From NCBI GenBank assembly GCA_944392455.1, contig CALXWP010000002.1:1-64000 (forward strand): a stretch of DNA of 64,000 bases, written 5' to 3'. Position numbers and translations under genes: made by a program. The first letter of the stretch is position 1, and each line of letters starts with the position of its first letter. Source of the stretch: an uncultured Clostridia bacterium. Its GTDB lineage: Bacteria > Bacillota > Clostridia > TANB77 > CAG-508. The notes under the pieces were generated by a model. That model saw nothing but the letters and a program-made list of their open reading frames with translations. It did not search any database and was not told the DNA's origin. Shown piece by piece: positions 46,100-55,345 of the stretch.

Positions 46100-46548
46100 T
46101 AGTTTTCTTCTTCTCCCTCATTTTTCTCATTATCTAAATTGTTCTTTTTTACAATACTTGCTAAAACTCCATTTATAAAGCTTGGAGCTTTCCCATCTGC
46201 ATATTCTTTTGCAAGTTCTATAGCTTCATTTATTACTACTTTATATGGCGTTTTTAAATAAAGCATTTCAAATATAGCTATTTCTAAAATTGCTATATTT
46301 ATTTTTGAAACTCTATCATAACTCCATTTTTCAGATAAACATTCTTCAATTTGTTTTCTTATTTGTTTTCCATGTCTTTTAGTTCCATAAACTACATCTT
46401 TTATATATTTAGTAGTTGATTTACCATGTATATCCCTATCCTCAAAGAACATGTCAACATTTTCTTTATAATCTTCATATTTTATATTTTGTGATTCTAA
46501 ACTATATACTATTTCAAATGCTACTTTTCTATTTTCTGACATACTCAT
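46099..46548 (-). CDS. nusB: transcription antitermination factor NusB
   Basis: Binds boxA RNA with S10 in antitermination. 149 residues, all-helical. C-terminal signature LYLKTPYKVVINEAIELAKE followed by PSFINGVLASIVKK. Two in-frame ATGs occur at the start (MSMSENRK); the longer is given. It is flanked by Asp23-associated genes upstream and xseA downstream, a common Clostridia order. Confidence 0.93.
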   Translation of the reverse strand: MSMSENRKVAFEIVYSLESQNIKYEDYKENVDMFFEDRDIHGKSTTKYIKDVVYGTKRHGKQIRKQIEECLSEKWSYDRVSKINIAILEIAIFEMLYLKTPYKVVINEAIELAKEYADGKAPSFINGVLASIVKKNNLDNEKNEGEEEN

Positions 46549-46568
46549 TTTGCTTTCTTTCCCCTTTT

Positions 46569-46772
46569 TTATAATTTATCTATAAAATTTTTAAGTTTAT
46601 CTTTTACACTATTTTTGTTATGTTGAAAATAATATCCAGCATAACCACATACAGCTATTAAAACAATAGCAATTATTAACTCATAGAATCTTGTTAGTAA
46701 TAATAAAATAGCTACAATTATTCCTATTATCATGCCACCATATTGTGACATGAAACTTTTAAAATCGTCCAT
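46569..46772 (-). CDS. DUF2273-type small membrane protein
   Basis: 67 residues with two hydrophobic segments (GMIIGIIVAILLLLTRF and IIAIVLIAVCGYAGYYF) and a Lys-rich tail. This is the DUF2273 pattern, the small membrane protein usually encoded with AmaP and Asp23. Presumed part of the envelope-stress complex. Confidence 0.82.
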   Translation of the reverse strand: MDDFKSFMSQYGGMIIGIIVAILLLLTRFYELIIAIVLIAVCGYAGYYFQHNKNSVKDKLKNFIDKL

Positions 46773-46825
46773 ATCTAGCTTTTCCTTTCCTATGATTTAA
46801 AATGTTGTATAAAATACTATTTTAA

Positions 46826-47401
46826 TTATTTGTCCTCAATTATTGTTGCTTGTTCAATTTCTTTTACAGGTTCTATATTTTTAACCTTTATATTTACTTC
46901 TTTTACCTCTAAATCTGATGCTTTCTTTATGGTATCTTTTATTTTAGTTTGAAGGTTTGTAGATAATTCTTTTATAACAGCATTTTCTCTAACGCTTAAA
47001 TTAACAAATACTCTTACATTATTTTCTTTATCCAATTCTATTTTTGTAGTTACATCTTCAGCGCTATCAAAACCTTTTACAACTGTATTTACTAAATTTT
47101 CTATAGTTTCTCTTGTTATTAAAAGTTTTCCATTAGAATTCTCTAATAATATTCCTTTTTTGTATTCTTCTCTTTCTTTTGCACTTGAGTCAAAGAATAT
47201 ACATTTTATAGCTAGTAATATAAATATTATGCTTAATACTAAAAGTATATTTGAAGTTACTGAATTTGTAATTGCAACTTCTAAAGCATCTGTAACAAAA
47301 TTAAAATCTAACCAGCCAAATATTGATAAGCATAATACAACTGATATTATAAGCATTATTGTTGAAAAAAGTACTAATGTTAATTTTTCTAATTTTTTCA
47401 T
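46826..47401 (-). CDS. amaP: alkaline shock response membrane anchor protein AmaP
   Basis: 191 residues. Two membrane segments (about 8-30 and 48-68) are followed by an Asp23-like cytoplasmic domain (LLITRETIENLVNTVVKGFD to KEVNIKVKNIEPV). In Staphylococcus AmaP holds Asp23 at the membrane. It is downstream of asp23, beyond a long hairpin (47427-47511), so its expression may depend on readthrough. Confidence 0.87.
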   Translation of the reverse strand: MKKLEKLTLVLFSTIMLIISVVLCLSIFGWLDFNFVTDALEVAITNSVTSNILLVLSIIFILLAIKCIFFDSSAKEREEYKKGILLENSNGKLLITRETIENLVNTVVKGFDSAEDVTTKIELDKENNVRVFVNLSVRENAVIKELSTNLQTKIKDTIKKASDLEVKEVNIKVKNIEPVKEIEQATIIEDK

Positions 47402-47426
47402 TTATATTTCCTACCTTTCTATTACC

Positions 47427-47511
47427 AAAAAAGGCACTTTAAAATTAATTTATTTCAAACATTAGACTTGTATATATTAATTAATTGAAATAATGTAATT
47501 TTTAAAGCGCC
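47427..47511 (-). terminator. long hairpin terminator between asp23 and amaP
   Basis: On the minus strand GGCGCTTTAAAAATTACATTATTTCAA pairs with a near-complement ending TTTTAAAGTGCC, a stem of about 26 bp with a few mismatches and a loop of about 30 bases, followed by six Ts. It could be a partial terminator giving more asp23 than amaP mRNA. Key ends are GGCGCTTT (near 47504-47511) and AAAGTGCC (near 47433-47440). Confidence 0.75.
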
Positions 47512-47519
47512 ATATATTA

Positions 47520-47969
47520 TTATTCTGGTCTATTAGATCCTTCTGATTTTACTTCTTCTACATTATTTGAATCTGTGTTAACACCTTGAACATGAACATT
47601 TACATCTAAAACTTTTAATCCAGTCATACTTTCAACAGCCTTTTTTACTCTGTTTTGAATTTCAAAAGCTACATCTGGAATTCTAACTCCATATTCAACA
47701 ATTATATTTACATCTATTCTTGTTTCTTTTTCTCCAGCTTCAACTTTTATTCCTTTTGCAAAGTTTTTCTTTCCACTAAACACTTCAGAAATTCCTCCTG
47801 CAAATCCTCCTGCCATTGAAGATACTCCTGGAACTTCTGATGCAGCAGCTCCAGCTATAACTGCTATAACATCATCAGCTATTTTTATATTTGAATTATT
47901 TTCAAGTGTTACTTCCCCTTCATTTACTACATTATTTGTAGCTTCATTTATTTCTTTATTTTCCTCCAT
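47520..47969 (-). CDS. Asp23/Gls24-family envelope stress protein
   Basis: 149 residues. The Asp23 domain runs from IKIADDVIAVIAGAAASEVP to VNVHVQGV, with SMAGGFAGGISEVFSGK typical of the family. Acts at the membrane with AmaP in Gram-positive envelope-stress response. Monocistronic start with good RBS (AGGAGG), possibly reading into amaP, DUF2273 and nusB. Confidence 0.92.
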   Translation of the reverse strand: MEENKEINEATNNVVNEGEVTLENNSNIKIADDVIAVIAGAAASEVPGVSSMAGGFAGGISEVFSGKKNFAKGIKVEAGEKETRIDVNIIVEYGVRIPDVAFEIQNRVKKAVESMTGLKVLDVNVHVQGVNTDSNNVEEVKSEGSNRPE

Positions 47970-48132
47970 AAAAATACCTCCTTAAGATTTATAAGAAAAA
48001 AGCTTATCGCCCTTTTTAATACCATTAGTATATCAATTATTACAACTTTTTACAACAGTTTTTATAAAATTTTAATCTTTTTTAAGCCTAAACTATTATT
48101 TAATATTTAATTACTTATACTTGCAAAAAAAT

Positions 48133-48170
48133 AAAGACAGGCTTAATTTTATAAAAACAAACCTGTCTTT
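48133..48170 (-). terminator. pnp terminator
   Basis: AAAGACAGG (48162-48170) and CCTGTCTTT (48133-48141) pair on the minus strand, followed by ATTTTTTT. Confidence 0.85.
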
Positions 48171-48180
48171 TTTTATAAAT

Positions 48181-50322
48181 TTATTCTTTTACTTCAGTTG
48201 TATCATTTTCTTCTTTATGTCCTGCTTCTAAATCTTTCATAGTTAAATTAATTCTTCCTTGATGGTCTATTTCATATACTTTAACAGTAACTTCATCTCC
48301 TATAGAAAGTACATCTTCAACTTTTTCAACTCTCTTACTAGAAATTTTTGATATGTGAAGTAATCCTTCTTTTCCTCCACCAACATCAACAAATGCTCCA
48401 AATGACATTATTCTTGTAACTACACCATCATATATTCCGCCAACTTCAATTTCTCTTGCAATGTTTTCAATCATCTTCATTGCCTTTTTACCACTTTCAG
48501 GATCATTTGAATATATACAAACCCTACCATCATCTTCAATGTCAATCTTAACACCTGTTTCATCTATAATTTTATTAATCATTTTTCCACCAGGCCCGAT
48601 TACATCTTTAATTTTATCTACACTTATTTGTGTTGTATTAATTCTTGGTGCATATTTAGAAATATCAGATCTTGGTTTATCTATAACTGGAAGCATTATT
48701 TCATCTAATATATAATCTCTTGCTACCTTTGTTCTTTCAAATGCTTCTTTTATAATGTCATATGTTAAACCATCTATCTTTATATCAACTTGTATTGCTG
48801 TGATACCATCTTTTGTACCACCTACTTTAAAGTCCATATCACCAAAGAAATCTTCTATTCCTTGAATATCTGTAAGCATTATATATCTATTTGGATCATT
48901 TTTATCAGTAACTAATCCTGTAGAAATACCTGCAACTGGTTTTCTTATTGGAACACCTGCATCCATTAATGCTAAAGTACTTCCACAAATACTTGCTTGT
49001 GATGTTGATCCATTTGAAGAAAGTACTTCAGATACAACTCTAATTGCATAAGGAAATTCTTCTTCTGAAGGTAATACTGGAACTAATGCTTTTTCAGCTA
49101 AAGCTCCATGTCCTATTTCTCTTCTTCCTGGTCCTCTTGATGGTCTTGCTTCACCTACTGAATATGAAGGGAAATTATATTGATGCATATATCTTTTTTC
49201 TGTTTCTTCATCTATTCCATCAAGCATTTGCTCTTCACTTTTCATTCCTAGTGTTACAATTGACATTACTTGTGTTTGTCCTCTTGTAAATAAAGCACTA
49301 CCATGAACTCTTGGAAGTAATCCTACTTCACATGAAAGAGGTCTTATTTCATCTATTTTTCTTCCATCTGGACGTTTATGTTCTTCTAAAATCATTTCTC
49401 TTACACAATCTTTTTCTAGATCATGAACACTATCAGCTATATCAGATTTTCTTTCCTCATCTGCGCCTTCTCCATATTTTTCTACAACATATGCTGTAAT
49501 ATCTTCAGTTATTTTATCAATGTTTTGATCTCTTACTTCTTTATCTGTAGCTTGTACATCTTGATACATTCTATCTTTGAAATGTTCTACTATATCTTGA
49601 TAAAATTCTGGATCTACTGCAAATGATTTATATTCAAATTTTGGTTTTCCTATCTCAGCTTTTATATCAGATATAAAGTTACAAATATTCTTAATTTCTG
49701 CATGCGCTTTCTTTATTGCCTCTAGCATTGTTTCATTTGGTATTTCATCTGCTCCAGCTTCTATCATTGTTATTTTTTCTAGTGTTCCTGCAACTGTTGC
49801 TGTTAATTTACTCTTTTCTCTTTGTTCAACTGTAGGATTTATAACTATTTCTCCATCTACCCATCCAACATTTACAGCTGCTGTTGGCCCTCCAAATGGT
49901 ATATCAGATATTGAAAGTGCTGCACTTGCACCAATCATTGCGCATACTTCAGGACTGTTATCTTGTTCTACTGATAAAACAGTTGCTGTAACACAAACAT
50001 CATTTCTAAAGTCCTTTGGAAAAAGTGGACGAAGTGGTCTATCAATTGCTCTTGATGTTAATATTGCTTTATCTGATGGTTTTCCTTCTCTTTTTGTAAA
50101 TCCTCCTGGTATTTTTCCTACTGAATATAATTTTTCTTCATAATCTACTGAAAGTGGGAAAAAATCAATTCCTTCTTTTGGTTCTTTTGCGGCTGTAACA
50201 TTTACCATTACAACTGTATCCCCATATTTAACAACAACACTTCCATTTGCTAAACCTGCGATCTTCCCTGTTTCGATACTCAATTTTCTTCCTGCTAATT
50301 CTGTACTATAAGTTTTAAACAT
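48181..50322 (-). CDS. pnp: polyribonucleotide nucleotidyltransferase
   Basis: 3'-5' phosphorolytic RNA degradation. 713 residues. Two RNase PH domains (first: GDTVVMVNVTAAKEPKEGID; second: RGQTQVMSIVTLG and DIQGIEDFFGDMDFKVGGT), a KH domain with VIGPGGKMINKIID and an S1 domain with SFGAFVDVGGGKEGLLHIS. Follows rpsO, the classic pairing. The 240-base gap between rpsO and pnp contains a GGGCGTTT/AAACGTCC stem (about 50526-50556) that may attenuate or mark a processing site. Confidence 0.97.
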   Translation of the reverse strand: MFKTYSTELAGRKLSIETGKIAGLANGSVVVKYGDTVVMVNVTAAKEPKEGIDFFPLSVDYEEKLYSVGKIPGGFTKREGKPSDKAILTSRAIDRPLRPLFPKDFRNDVCVTATVLSVEQDNSPEVCAMIGASAALSISDIPFGGPTAAVNVGWVDGEIVINPTVEQREKSKLTATVAGTLEKITMIEAGADEIPNETMLEAIKKAHAEIKNICNFISDIKAEIGKPKFEYKSFAVDPEFYQDIVEHFKDRMYQDVQATDKEVRDQNIDKITEDITAYVVEKYGEGADEERKSDIADSVHDLEKDCVREMILEEHKRPDGRKIDEIRPLSCEVGLLPRVHGSALFTRGQTQVMSIVTLGMKSEEQMLDGIDEETEKRYMHQYNFPSYSVGEARPSRGPGRREIGHGALAEKALVPVLPSEEEFPYAIRVVSEVLSSNGSTSQASICGSTLALMDAGVPIRKPVAGISTGLVTDKNDPNRYIMLTDIQGIEDFFGDMDFKVGGTKDGITAIQVDIKIDGLTYDIIKEAFERTKVARDYILDEIMLPVIDKPRSDISKYAPRINTTQISVDKIKDVIGPGGKMINKIIDETGVKIDIEDDGRVCIYSNDPESGKKAMKMIENIAREIEVGGIYDGVVTRIMSFGAFVDVGGGKEGLLHISKISSKRVEKVEDVLSIGDEVTVKVYEIDHQGRINLTMKDLEAGHKEENDTTEVKE

Positions 50323-50564
50323 ATTTTTTATTGTATGACTTTATATTATCATACTACTCCTTTCTTATATATATTTAATTAATAGCACTTTAATTAGTTG
50401 TAACCTCTATACTATGCTAATTTTATATGTATAAGTAGCACATTATACAAGCTACCTACTAATTATTTGTGCTATTTAATTATCAAATTAAAAATATTAA
50501 TTCAAAATAAAATTCTCGCAAATGGACGTTTAAGCAAAATAGCCAAAACGCCCACCACAAAAAA

Positions 50565-50828
50565 TTATTTTCTTAAACCTAATTTTTCAACGATATCTCT
50601 ATATCTTTGAACATCTTTTTTACTTAAATAGTTAAGTAAATTTCTTCTTGAACCAACCATTTTTAAAAGTCCTCTTCTAGAATGATTATCTTTTTTATGA
50701 ACTTTTAAATGTTCTGTTAATTCATTAATTCTTTCTGTTAAAAGAGCAATTTGAACTTCTGGAGAACCAGTATCTTTTTCATCTCTTCTATATGTTGCTA
50801 TAATTTCTTGTTTTCTTTCTGCTGTCAT
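50565..50828 (-). CDS. rpsO: ribosomal protein S15
   Basis: Primary 16S rRNA-binding protein of the small subunit. 87 residues from ATG at 50828 ([20 protein letters not shown]), with [16 protein letters not shown] and the 16S-contact stretch [20 protein letters not shown]. An in-frame GTG at 50840 lies within the Shine-Dalgarno sequence AGGAGGTG and is not the start. Promoter and a strong leader hairpin lie upstream. Confidence 0.97.
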   Translation of the reverse strand: MTAERKQEIIATYRRDEKDTGSPEVQIALLTERINELTEHLKVHKKDNHSRRGLLKMVGSRRNLLNYLSKKDVQRYRDIVEKLGLRK

Positions 50829-50860
50829 AATAATATACACCTCCTAAATATTTTAATTAG

Positions 50861-50909
50861 CCTTAAACTGAGTTATAGTGGTGTGTTTTTCCTACAACTA
50901 AGTATAAGG
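50861..50909 (-). promoter_or_regulatory. rpsO leader hairpin, possible S15 autoregulatory element
   Basis: On the minus strand CCTTATACTTAGTTGTAG (50909-50892) pairs with CTATAACTCAGTTTAAGG (50878-50861) at about 16 of 18 positions, around a GAAAAACACACCA-type loop. It lies between the promoter and the rpsO Shine-Dalgarno sequence. rpsO leaders bound by S15 are known in several bacterial groups; whether this one binds S15 is inference. Confidence 0.6.
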
Positions 50910-50927
50910 TATTTTTTAACTTTAAAT

Positions 50928-50956
50928 ATTTTATCATAAATATATTATAATTGCAA
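50928..50956 (-). promoter_or_regulatory. rpsO promoter
   Basis: TTGCAA (50951-50956) and TAAAAT (50928-50933) on the minus strand with a 17-base spacer, immediately upstream of the leader hairpin. Confidence 0.7.
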
Positions 50957-50969
50957 GTACTTTTTAACT

Positions 50970-52112
50970 TTAGCTGTTATATGGATAATCTTCTGCACTT
51001 AGCTCAGGAAATGTAAATTCAATACTTCCTGGAGATATATATCCATCTTCATGATGATTTCTATAAAATGCATCTGATCCTCTTAAAAAGTTTTCATATC
51101 TATCTTCTTCACTAATATATGCATTTCCAATTGCAACAGGATCATCCCAAGTTGTATCTATTGCATACCATGCATTATTAATTTGAATATAATTCCAAGC
51201 ATGTGACTCGGTTTCTCCATTTGAATTAGTTCCTGCTCCACTAACTAATATGCATGGTATTCCTAATCCGTCCATTATATATTTATATGCTCTTGCATAA
51301 CCTTCACAAACAGCCTTATTTTCTATAAGTGCTCCTACAATTGAATAAGGTTCTTCTGACTCAAAATCAATATCATATTCAACTGTATTTATTAACCAAT
51401 TATGTACTTGTCTCATTTTTTCTACATCGTCATATTGCTCTATTTGTTTTTCTATTTCACTTCGCATTGCTTCTAATAAGTTTAATGTACTATCAATTTC
51501 TTCTCTAGTACTAAAATTTGATTTTAAATATGAAGAATTATCTCCATTAGATAATTCAACTGTATGAGTCGAATTGTTTCCTATTGTCCTTGTTCTTGTT
51601 ATTAATGTAAGTTTTTCAACATCTATATAAAACAAATCCATGTTATCATATGTATATGCATTCCAAGCTGATTGAAATGCTACATTTAGAGTTTCCTCTC
51701 CATTTTCAGAATTTAGTAAATCATTAAACTCTGTTCCAAAGTCAATTACATATGTCCCTGATTTCATATTTTCTTTATTATCTTCAAATCCTTCATATAT
51801 TATTTTTCCATAAGTATCTAATTGATTATAATAGTATCTGTTTTGTGCTGTATTTGAAGTAGTATTTCCTTCTTTATTATTATCTAATAATATTGGCTCA
51901 TGAGCAGATACATTCTCTATTTGTGTATCTGCTGATGTACTAGCTGGAATAAAACTATTAATTAATCCACCTATTGTTATTGAATCTTCATCTCTACTTA
52001 TAAGTCCAAAAAAATCAGTAAAAACTAAACCATAAACAATAAAGGCTACTACAACAAATATTAATAAAGTTAATATAATCGATAAAATTGATACTCTACC
52101 ATTTTCTTTCAT
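50970..52112 (-). CDS. membrane-anchored transglutaminase-like protein
   Basis: 380 residues. An N-terminal membrane segment (about 10-32) is followed by a linker and a C-terminal transglutaminase-like cysteine protease domain. The triad is visible: Cys in NKAVCEGYARAYKYIMD, His in TESHAWNYIQ and Asp in YAIDTTWDDPVA. Probably an extracytoplasmic enzyme; substrate unknown. Its ATG overlaps the spoIVB stop codon (TAATG), so the two are translationally coupled. Confidence 0.85.
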   Translation of the reverse strand: MKENGRVSILSIILTLLIFVVVAFIVYGLVFTDFFGLISRDEDSITIGGLINSFIPASTSADTQIENVSAHEPILLDNNKEGNTTSNTAQNRYYYNQLDTYGKIIYEGFEDNKENMKSGTYVIDFGTEFNDLLNSENGEETLNVAFQSAWNAYTYDNMDLFYIDVEKLTLITRTRTIGNNSTHTVELSNGDNSSYLKSNFSTREEIDSTLNLLEAMRSEIEKQIEQYDDVEKMRQVHNWLINTVEYDIDFESEEPYSIVGALIENKAVCEGYARAYKYIMDGLGIPCILVSGAGTNSNGETESHAWNYIQINNAWYAIDTTWDDPVAIGNAYISEEDRYENFLRGSDAFYRNHHEDGYISPGSIEFTFPELSAEDYPYNS

Positions 52113-53323
52113 TAATTTACCTCTTTCAATTGTTTTATCATTAAATCTGCAAATACTCCATAACCTAGTTTAGAATCATTTACTAGTACATGTGTTACTG
52201 CCCCTATAAATTTATTGTTTTGTATTATTGGAGCTCCACTCATTCCTTGTATAATTCCGCCTGTTTTCTCTATAAGTTCTTCATCTGTTATTTTTATTAA
52301 CATACTTTTATTATCATAATTATTGTCCTTAAAAACTTTTTGTATTTCTATTTCATATCTCTCAGTTTTTCCATTTTCTAATTCACATAGAATTTCTGCT
52401 TTTCCTGTTGTTATTTCACTTCGATCAGCTACTTCCATTTCATTACTGCTATCAATATTAAGAGCATTTGTATTTGATATCGTACCATAAACACCAAATT
52501 CAGTATTTTTAGAAATGTTACCTATAGTAATACTATTTTCTATACTTCCTCTGATCTCACCTGGTATACCATTTTGCCCTTTTACAATATCAAGTATCTG
52601 TGCACTTACTAATTCACCATTTGCAATATCTATAAGTTCATAAGTATCTACATCATTAATTCCATGACCTAATGAAGCAAAATTTCCTGTTGATGGTTCA
52701 TAAAATGTTATTGTTCCAACACCTGCAGCTGCATCTCTTACCCACAATCCTATCTTATATTCATTATCAGATATTTTGGCAGGTTCAATTTCTGCAGAAA
52801 CAATTTCTTCTTCATCATTAATATATTTAATTTCTATATTTTTTCCATTAGAAGTATTTACACATTCTGTTAATTCATCAGCTGTAGATATTTTTGTATT
52901 ATTTACCTCAATTATTCTATCTCCTGCCTCTATTCCTGAATTTTTATATGGTTTTCTTCCTTCTATTTCCGACATTCCAACCACTAAAACTCCTTCTGTA
53001 TATAGTTTCATACCTATTGTTTTTCCCAGCGGTATTACTGTTGTTTTTGGTATTACATTTACAGTTATGTCTTTTACAGGAATAACATTAAACAAACTTA
53101 ATTCTAGGTCTTTTTTTCCAGCTTGGTCTGTTAGCTTTTCATTCAAACTAGTAGATGCTTGCATTGTTCCTTTATTTGTAATATTCAAACCTAATACTGT
53201 ACTTATTTCTATATTTTCGCCTTGCATCAAGATCAAACTGTTAGGTAGCATAGTTATATTACAAACATATACATAAATAATTATTAAGATTACAATAAAT
53301 ATAATTTTTTTATATAATTTCAT
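52112..53323 (-). CDS. spoIVB: stage IV sporulation protein B (SpoIVB peptidase)
   Basis: Serine peptidase (S55) secreted from the forespore that triggers SpoIVFB processing of pro-sigma-K. 403 residues. Membrane segment (about 5-24), PDZ domain (NSGIEAGDRIIEVNNTKIST), and S55 domain with catalytic His in FASLGHGINDVDTYELID and Ser in GGIIQGMSGAPIIQNNKFIG. recN, its usual neighbour, is absent. The start codon and RBS lie in a perfect 12-bp inverted repeat (53321-53357). Confidence 0.95.
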   Translation of the reverse strand: MKLYKKIIFIVILIIIYVYVCNITMLPNSLILMQGENIEISTVLGLNITNKGTMQASTSLNEKLTDQAGKKDLELSLFNVIPVKDITVNVIPKTTVIPLGKTIGMKLYTEGVLVVGMSEIEGRKPYKNSGIEAGDRIIEVNNTKISTADELTECVNTSNGKNIEIKYINDEEEIVSAEIEPAKISDNEYKIGLWVRDAAAGVGTITFYEPSTGNFASLGHGINDVDTYELIDIANGELVSAQILDIVKGQNGIPGEIRGSIENSITIGNISKNTEFGVYGTISNTNALNIDSSNEMEVADRSEITTGKAEILCELENGKTERYEIEIQKVFKDNNYDNKSMLIKITDEELIEKTGGIIQGMSGAPIIQNNKFIGAVTHVLVNDSKLGYGVFADLMIKQLKEVN

Positions 53324-53357
53324 GGTTATCCTTCTTTCTAATTATAGGATAACCATG
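53321..53357 (-). promoter_or_regulatory. hairpin burying the spoIVB RBS and start codon
   Basis: CATGGTTATCCT (53357-53346, minus strand) is perfectly complementary to AGGATAACCATG (53332-53321) with 13 bases between. The second arm contains the Shine-Dalgarno AAGGA region and the ATG start of spoIVB. Folding of the mRNA would block translation; alternatively it is a palindromic operator. Confidence 0.65.
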
Positions 53358-53421
53358 TTGAAATTTTTTAAACTATTTTATTATTTTTTTATAATTAATT
53401 TTAATTATCATCATTTTTCTT

Positions 53422-55230
53422 TTATTCTACACTCTGTAAGTTAATGTTAGATTTATATATATCTTGTCTTTCTCTTGCAAGTGCAGTCATATAACTTCTT
53501 CTTACATCAGCATATGCAGCTTCACTAAAAGTTACAGTTCCATCTCCACCATTTTCTGCTTTATCATAATACTCTATTAAGGCGATCCCTTCAATTATAT
53601 CTTGTAAATCAAATTCAGCAGTTGAATTTACAATACAATTATAACATCCAGTTAGATATGGAGTAGAAACATTTTGAGGGTAATAGTATACAGAATCATT
53701 CTCATTTATATCAACTGTTTGTCTTTGGAATCCATATGTAGGATATGCTCCAACTATTGTAAGTGATCCGTCCTCAACACCTCTTAGCAAATCTTCACAT
53801 CCAGGTTGATGATATTCTCTATTTCCATTGCTTTCTGCTACTATATAAATATTTTCCGGTTTAATAACTTCTTTATTTATATTATTTGTAACAATAGCAT
53901 AATTATTATAATATCTAAAACCTATTGACATTCCTTGTAAGAATGTTGTTAATGAAACATTATTTAATATTTTATACCAATCATCATCTGTAAGCTTAGG
54001 CATTTTGTAATCATATAAAATATTACTTGCTTTATAATTATCAATTACAACTGCTAAAGTGGTTTCTATTGATTTTCTAATAACAGCTAATCTATGATTA
54101 TTAAATGCTGAATCTGAAAGCAATGGATCATTAGTACTACTTGGTATAAACATAGCACCTGTTACATTCTCAGCTAAATACTCTCTGTCATCTCCAATTG
54201 TTTGAGTAGAATCTTCATACTCTAATAAATTGCTTTGTTGTATCTCATCCATTTTGGTTTCATTTATTAACCAAGTACTAAATTCATATGCTTCATTATA
54301 ATAATCAAATGCACTCGTACTACATATATGATGTCCTCCACCATAATTTTGTCTGTTTTCATTTAAATATGATACTATCTCAGGTGCATTTACATATGAT
54401 TTTTTGCATTCATTAGTATAATAAAAATATCTAGCACTATCTCCAGTTCCTTCTTGGTATATTTTATTATTCTGATATACTATGTAATAATAATCTTCAC
54501 CGTCAGGATCATAAGAATTGTCATCATTTACTGTAATTAAATGTTCTGTTAATGTTTCAGGTGCTATTTGTATTCCATCATATATTAAAGTTTTACTATT
54601 TTCATTTCTATTTGACACTTTAGATGGATCAATTACGTAGCCTGATCTTGCAGCATAACCACCATCATTTAAAACATTTCCATAAACAGTAATGTAATTA
54701 TCTAAAGTAAAATTAACAATTACAATATCTCCACTTCCATTTAATCTATATTTAGCAGAATAATAAACATATGGTTTTAATCCATTTTCATATTCTTTAG
54801 TTTCTGTATCTATTACTACCCTATCTTCATCTTCACCTACTCCAGATATTTGTGTTGTAGAATATACATTATCATATGATGTATAAATATAATATCCATC
54901 ATATAAAGTATATAAAAGTGCTGGAGTATATTGTTCTATTTCATCACTAGATCTTACGTATTCAGACATTGATGTAAGAAGTGAATTATAAAATGTATTT
55001 ACCGAAGCTTCAATATCTCTAATTTTTGAATTACTAATTCCTGAATATTTATTATTTACAGTATTTAGTTGAAATGCCTTAACTGCATCATATGTTGCAT
55101 TTATTAAATTAGAATCATATTTTGATTGCAAAGTTATTGCATCAATTTGATTTTGAATATATACTGACATAACCATTGATATTGGTACTATTATTAAAAC
55201 ACAGATAACTGCTAAATATTGTAATTTCAT
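53422..55230 (-). CDS. large extracytoplasmic protein of the pilus operon
   Basis: 602 residues. An N-terminal hydrophobic segment (about 4-24) with a long helix after it (QNQIDAITLQSKYDSNLINA) resembles TadE/TadG-type or minor pseudopilins. The rest is a Tyr/Asn-rich extracytoplasmic region with Cys in HQPGCEDLLRGVED and LTGCYNCIVNS, possibly disulfide- or metal-linked. No enzyme motif is seen. It is the last gene of the run that starts beyond the right edge; function is inferred from position only. Confidence 0.6.
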   Translation of the reverse strand: MKLQYLAVICVLIIVPISMVMSVYIQNQIDAITLQSKYDSNLINATYDAVKAFQLNTVNNKYSGISNSKIRDIEASVNTFYNSLLTSMSEYVRSSDEIEQYTPALLYTLYDGYYIYTSYDNVYSTTQISGVGEDEDRVVIDTETKEYENGLKPYVYYSAKYRLNGSGDIVIVNFTLDNYITVYGNVLNDGGYAARSGYVIDPSKVSNRNENSKTLIYDGIQIAPETLTEHLITVNDDNSYDPDGEDYYYIVYQNNKIYQEGTGDSARYFYYTNECKKSYVNAPEIVSYLNENRQNYGGGHHICSTSAFDYYNEAYEFSTWLINETKMDEIQQSNLLEYEDSTQTIGDDREYLAENVTGAMFIPSSTNDPLLSDSAFNNHRLAVIRKSIETTLAVVIDNYKASNILYDYKMPKLTDDDWYKILNNVSLTTFLQGMSIGFRYYNNYAIVTNNINKEVIKPENIYIVAESNGNREYHQPGCEDLLRGVEDGSLTIVGAYPTYGFQRQTVDINENDSVYYYPQNVSTPYLTGCYNCIVNSTAEFDLQDIIEGIALIEYYDKAENGGDGTVTFSEAAYADVRRSYMTALARERQDIYKSNINLQSVE

Positions 55231-55345
55231 ATGTTCTATTTACCTTTCTTCCTATAGTAAAAAATAGAGATAGAATCTTAAACTCTACCCCTACATCTAT
55301 ATCATTGTAGAGACAGATGCATTATCTGCCCAACAATTATTATTA

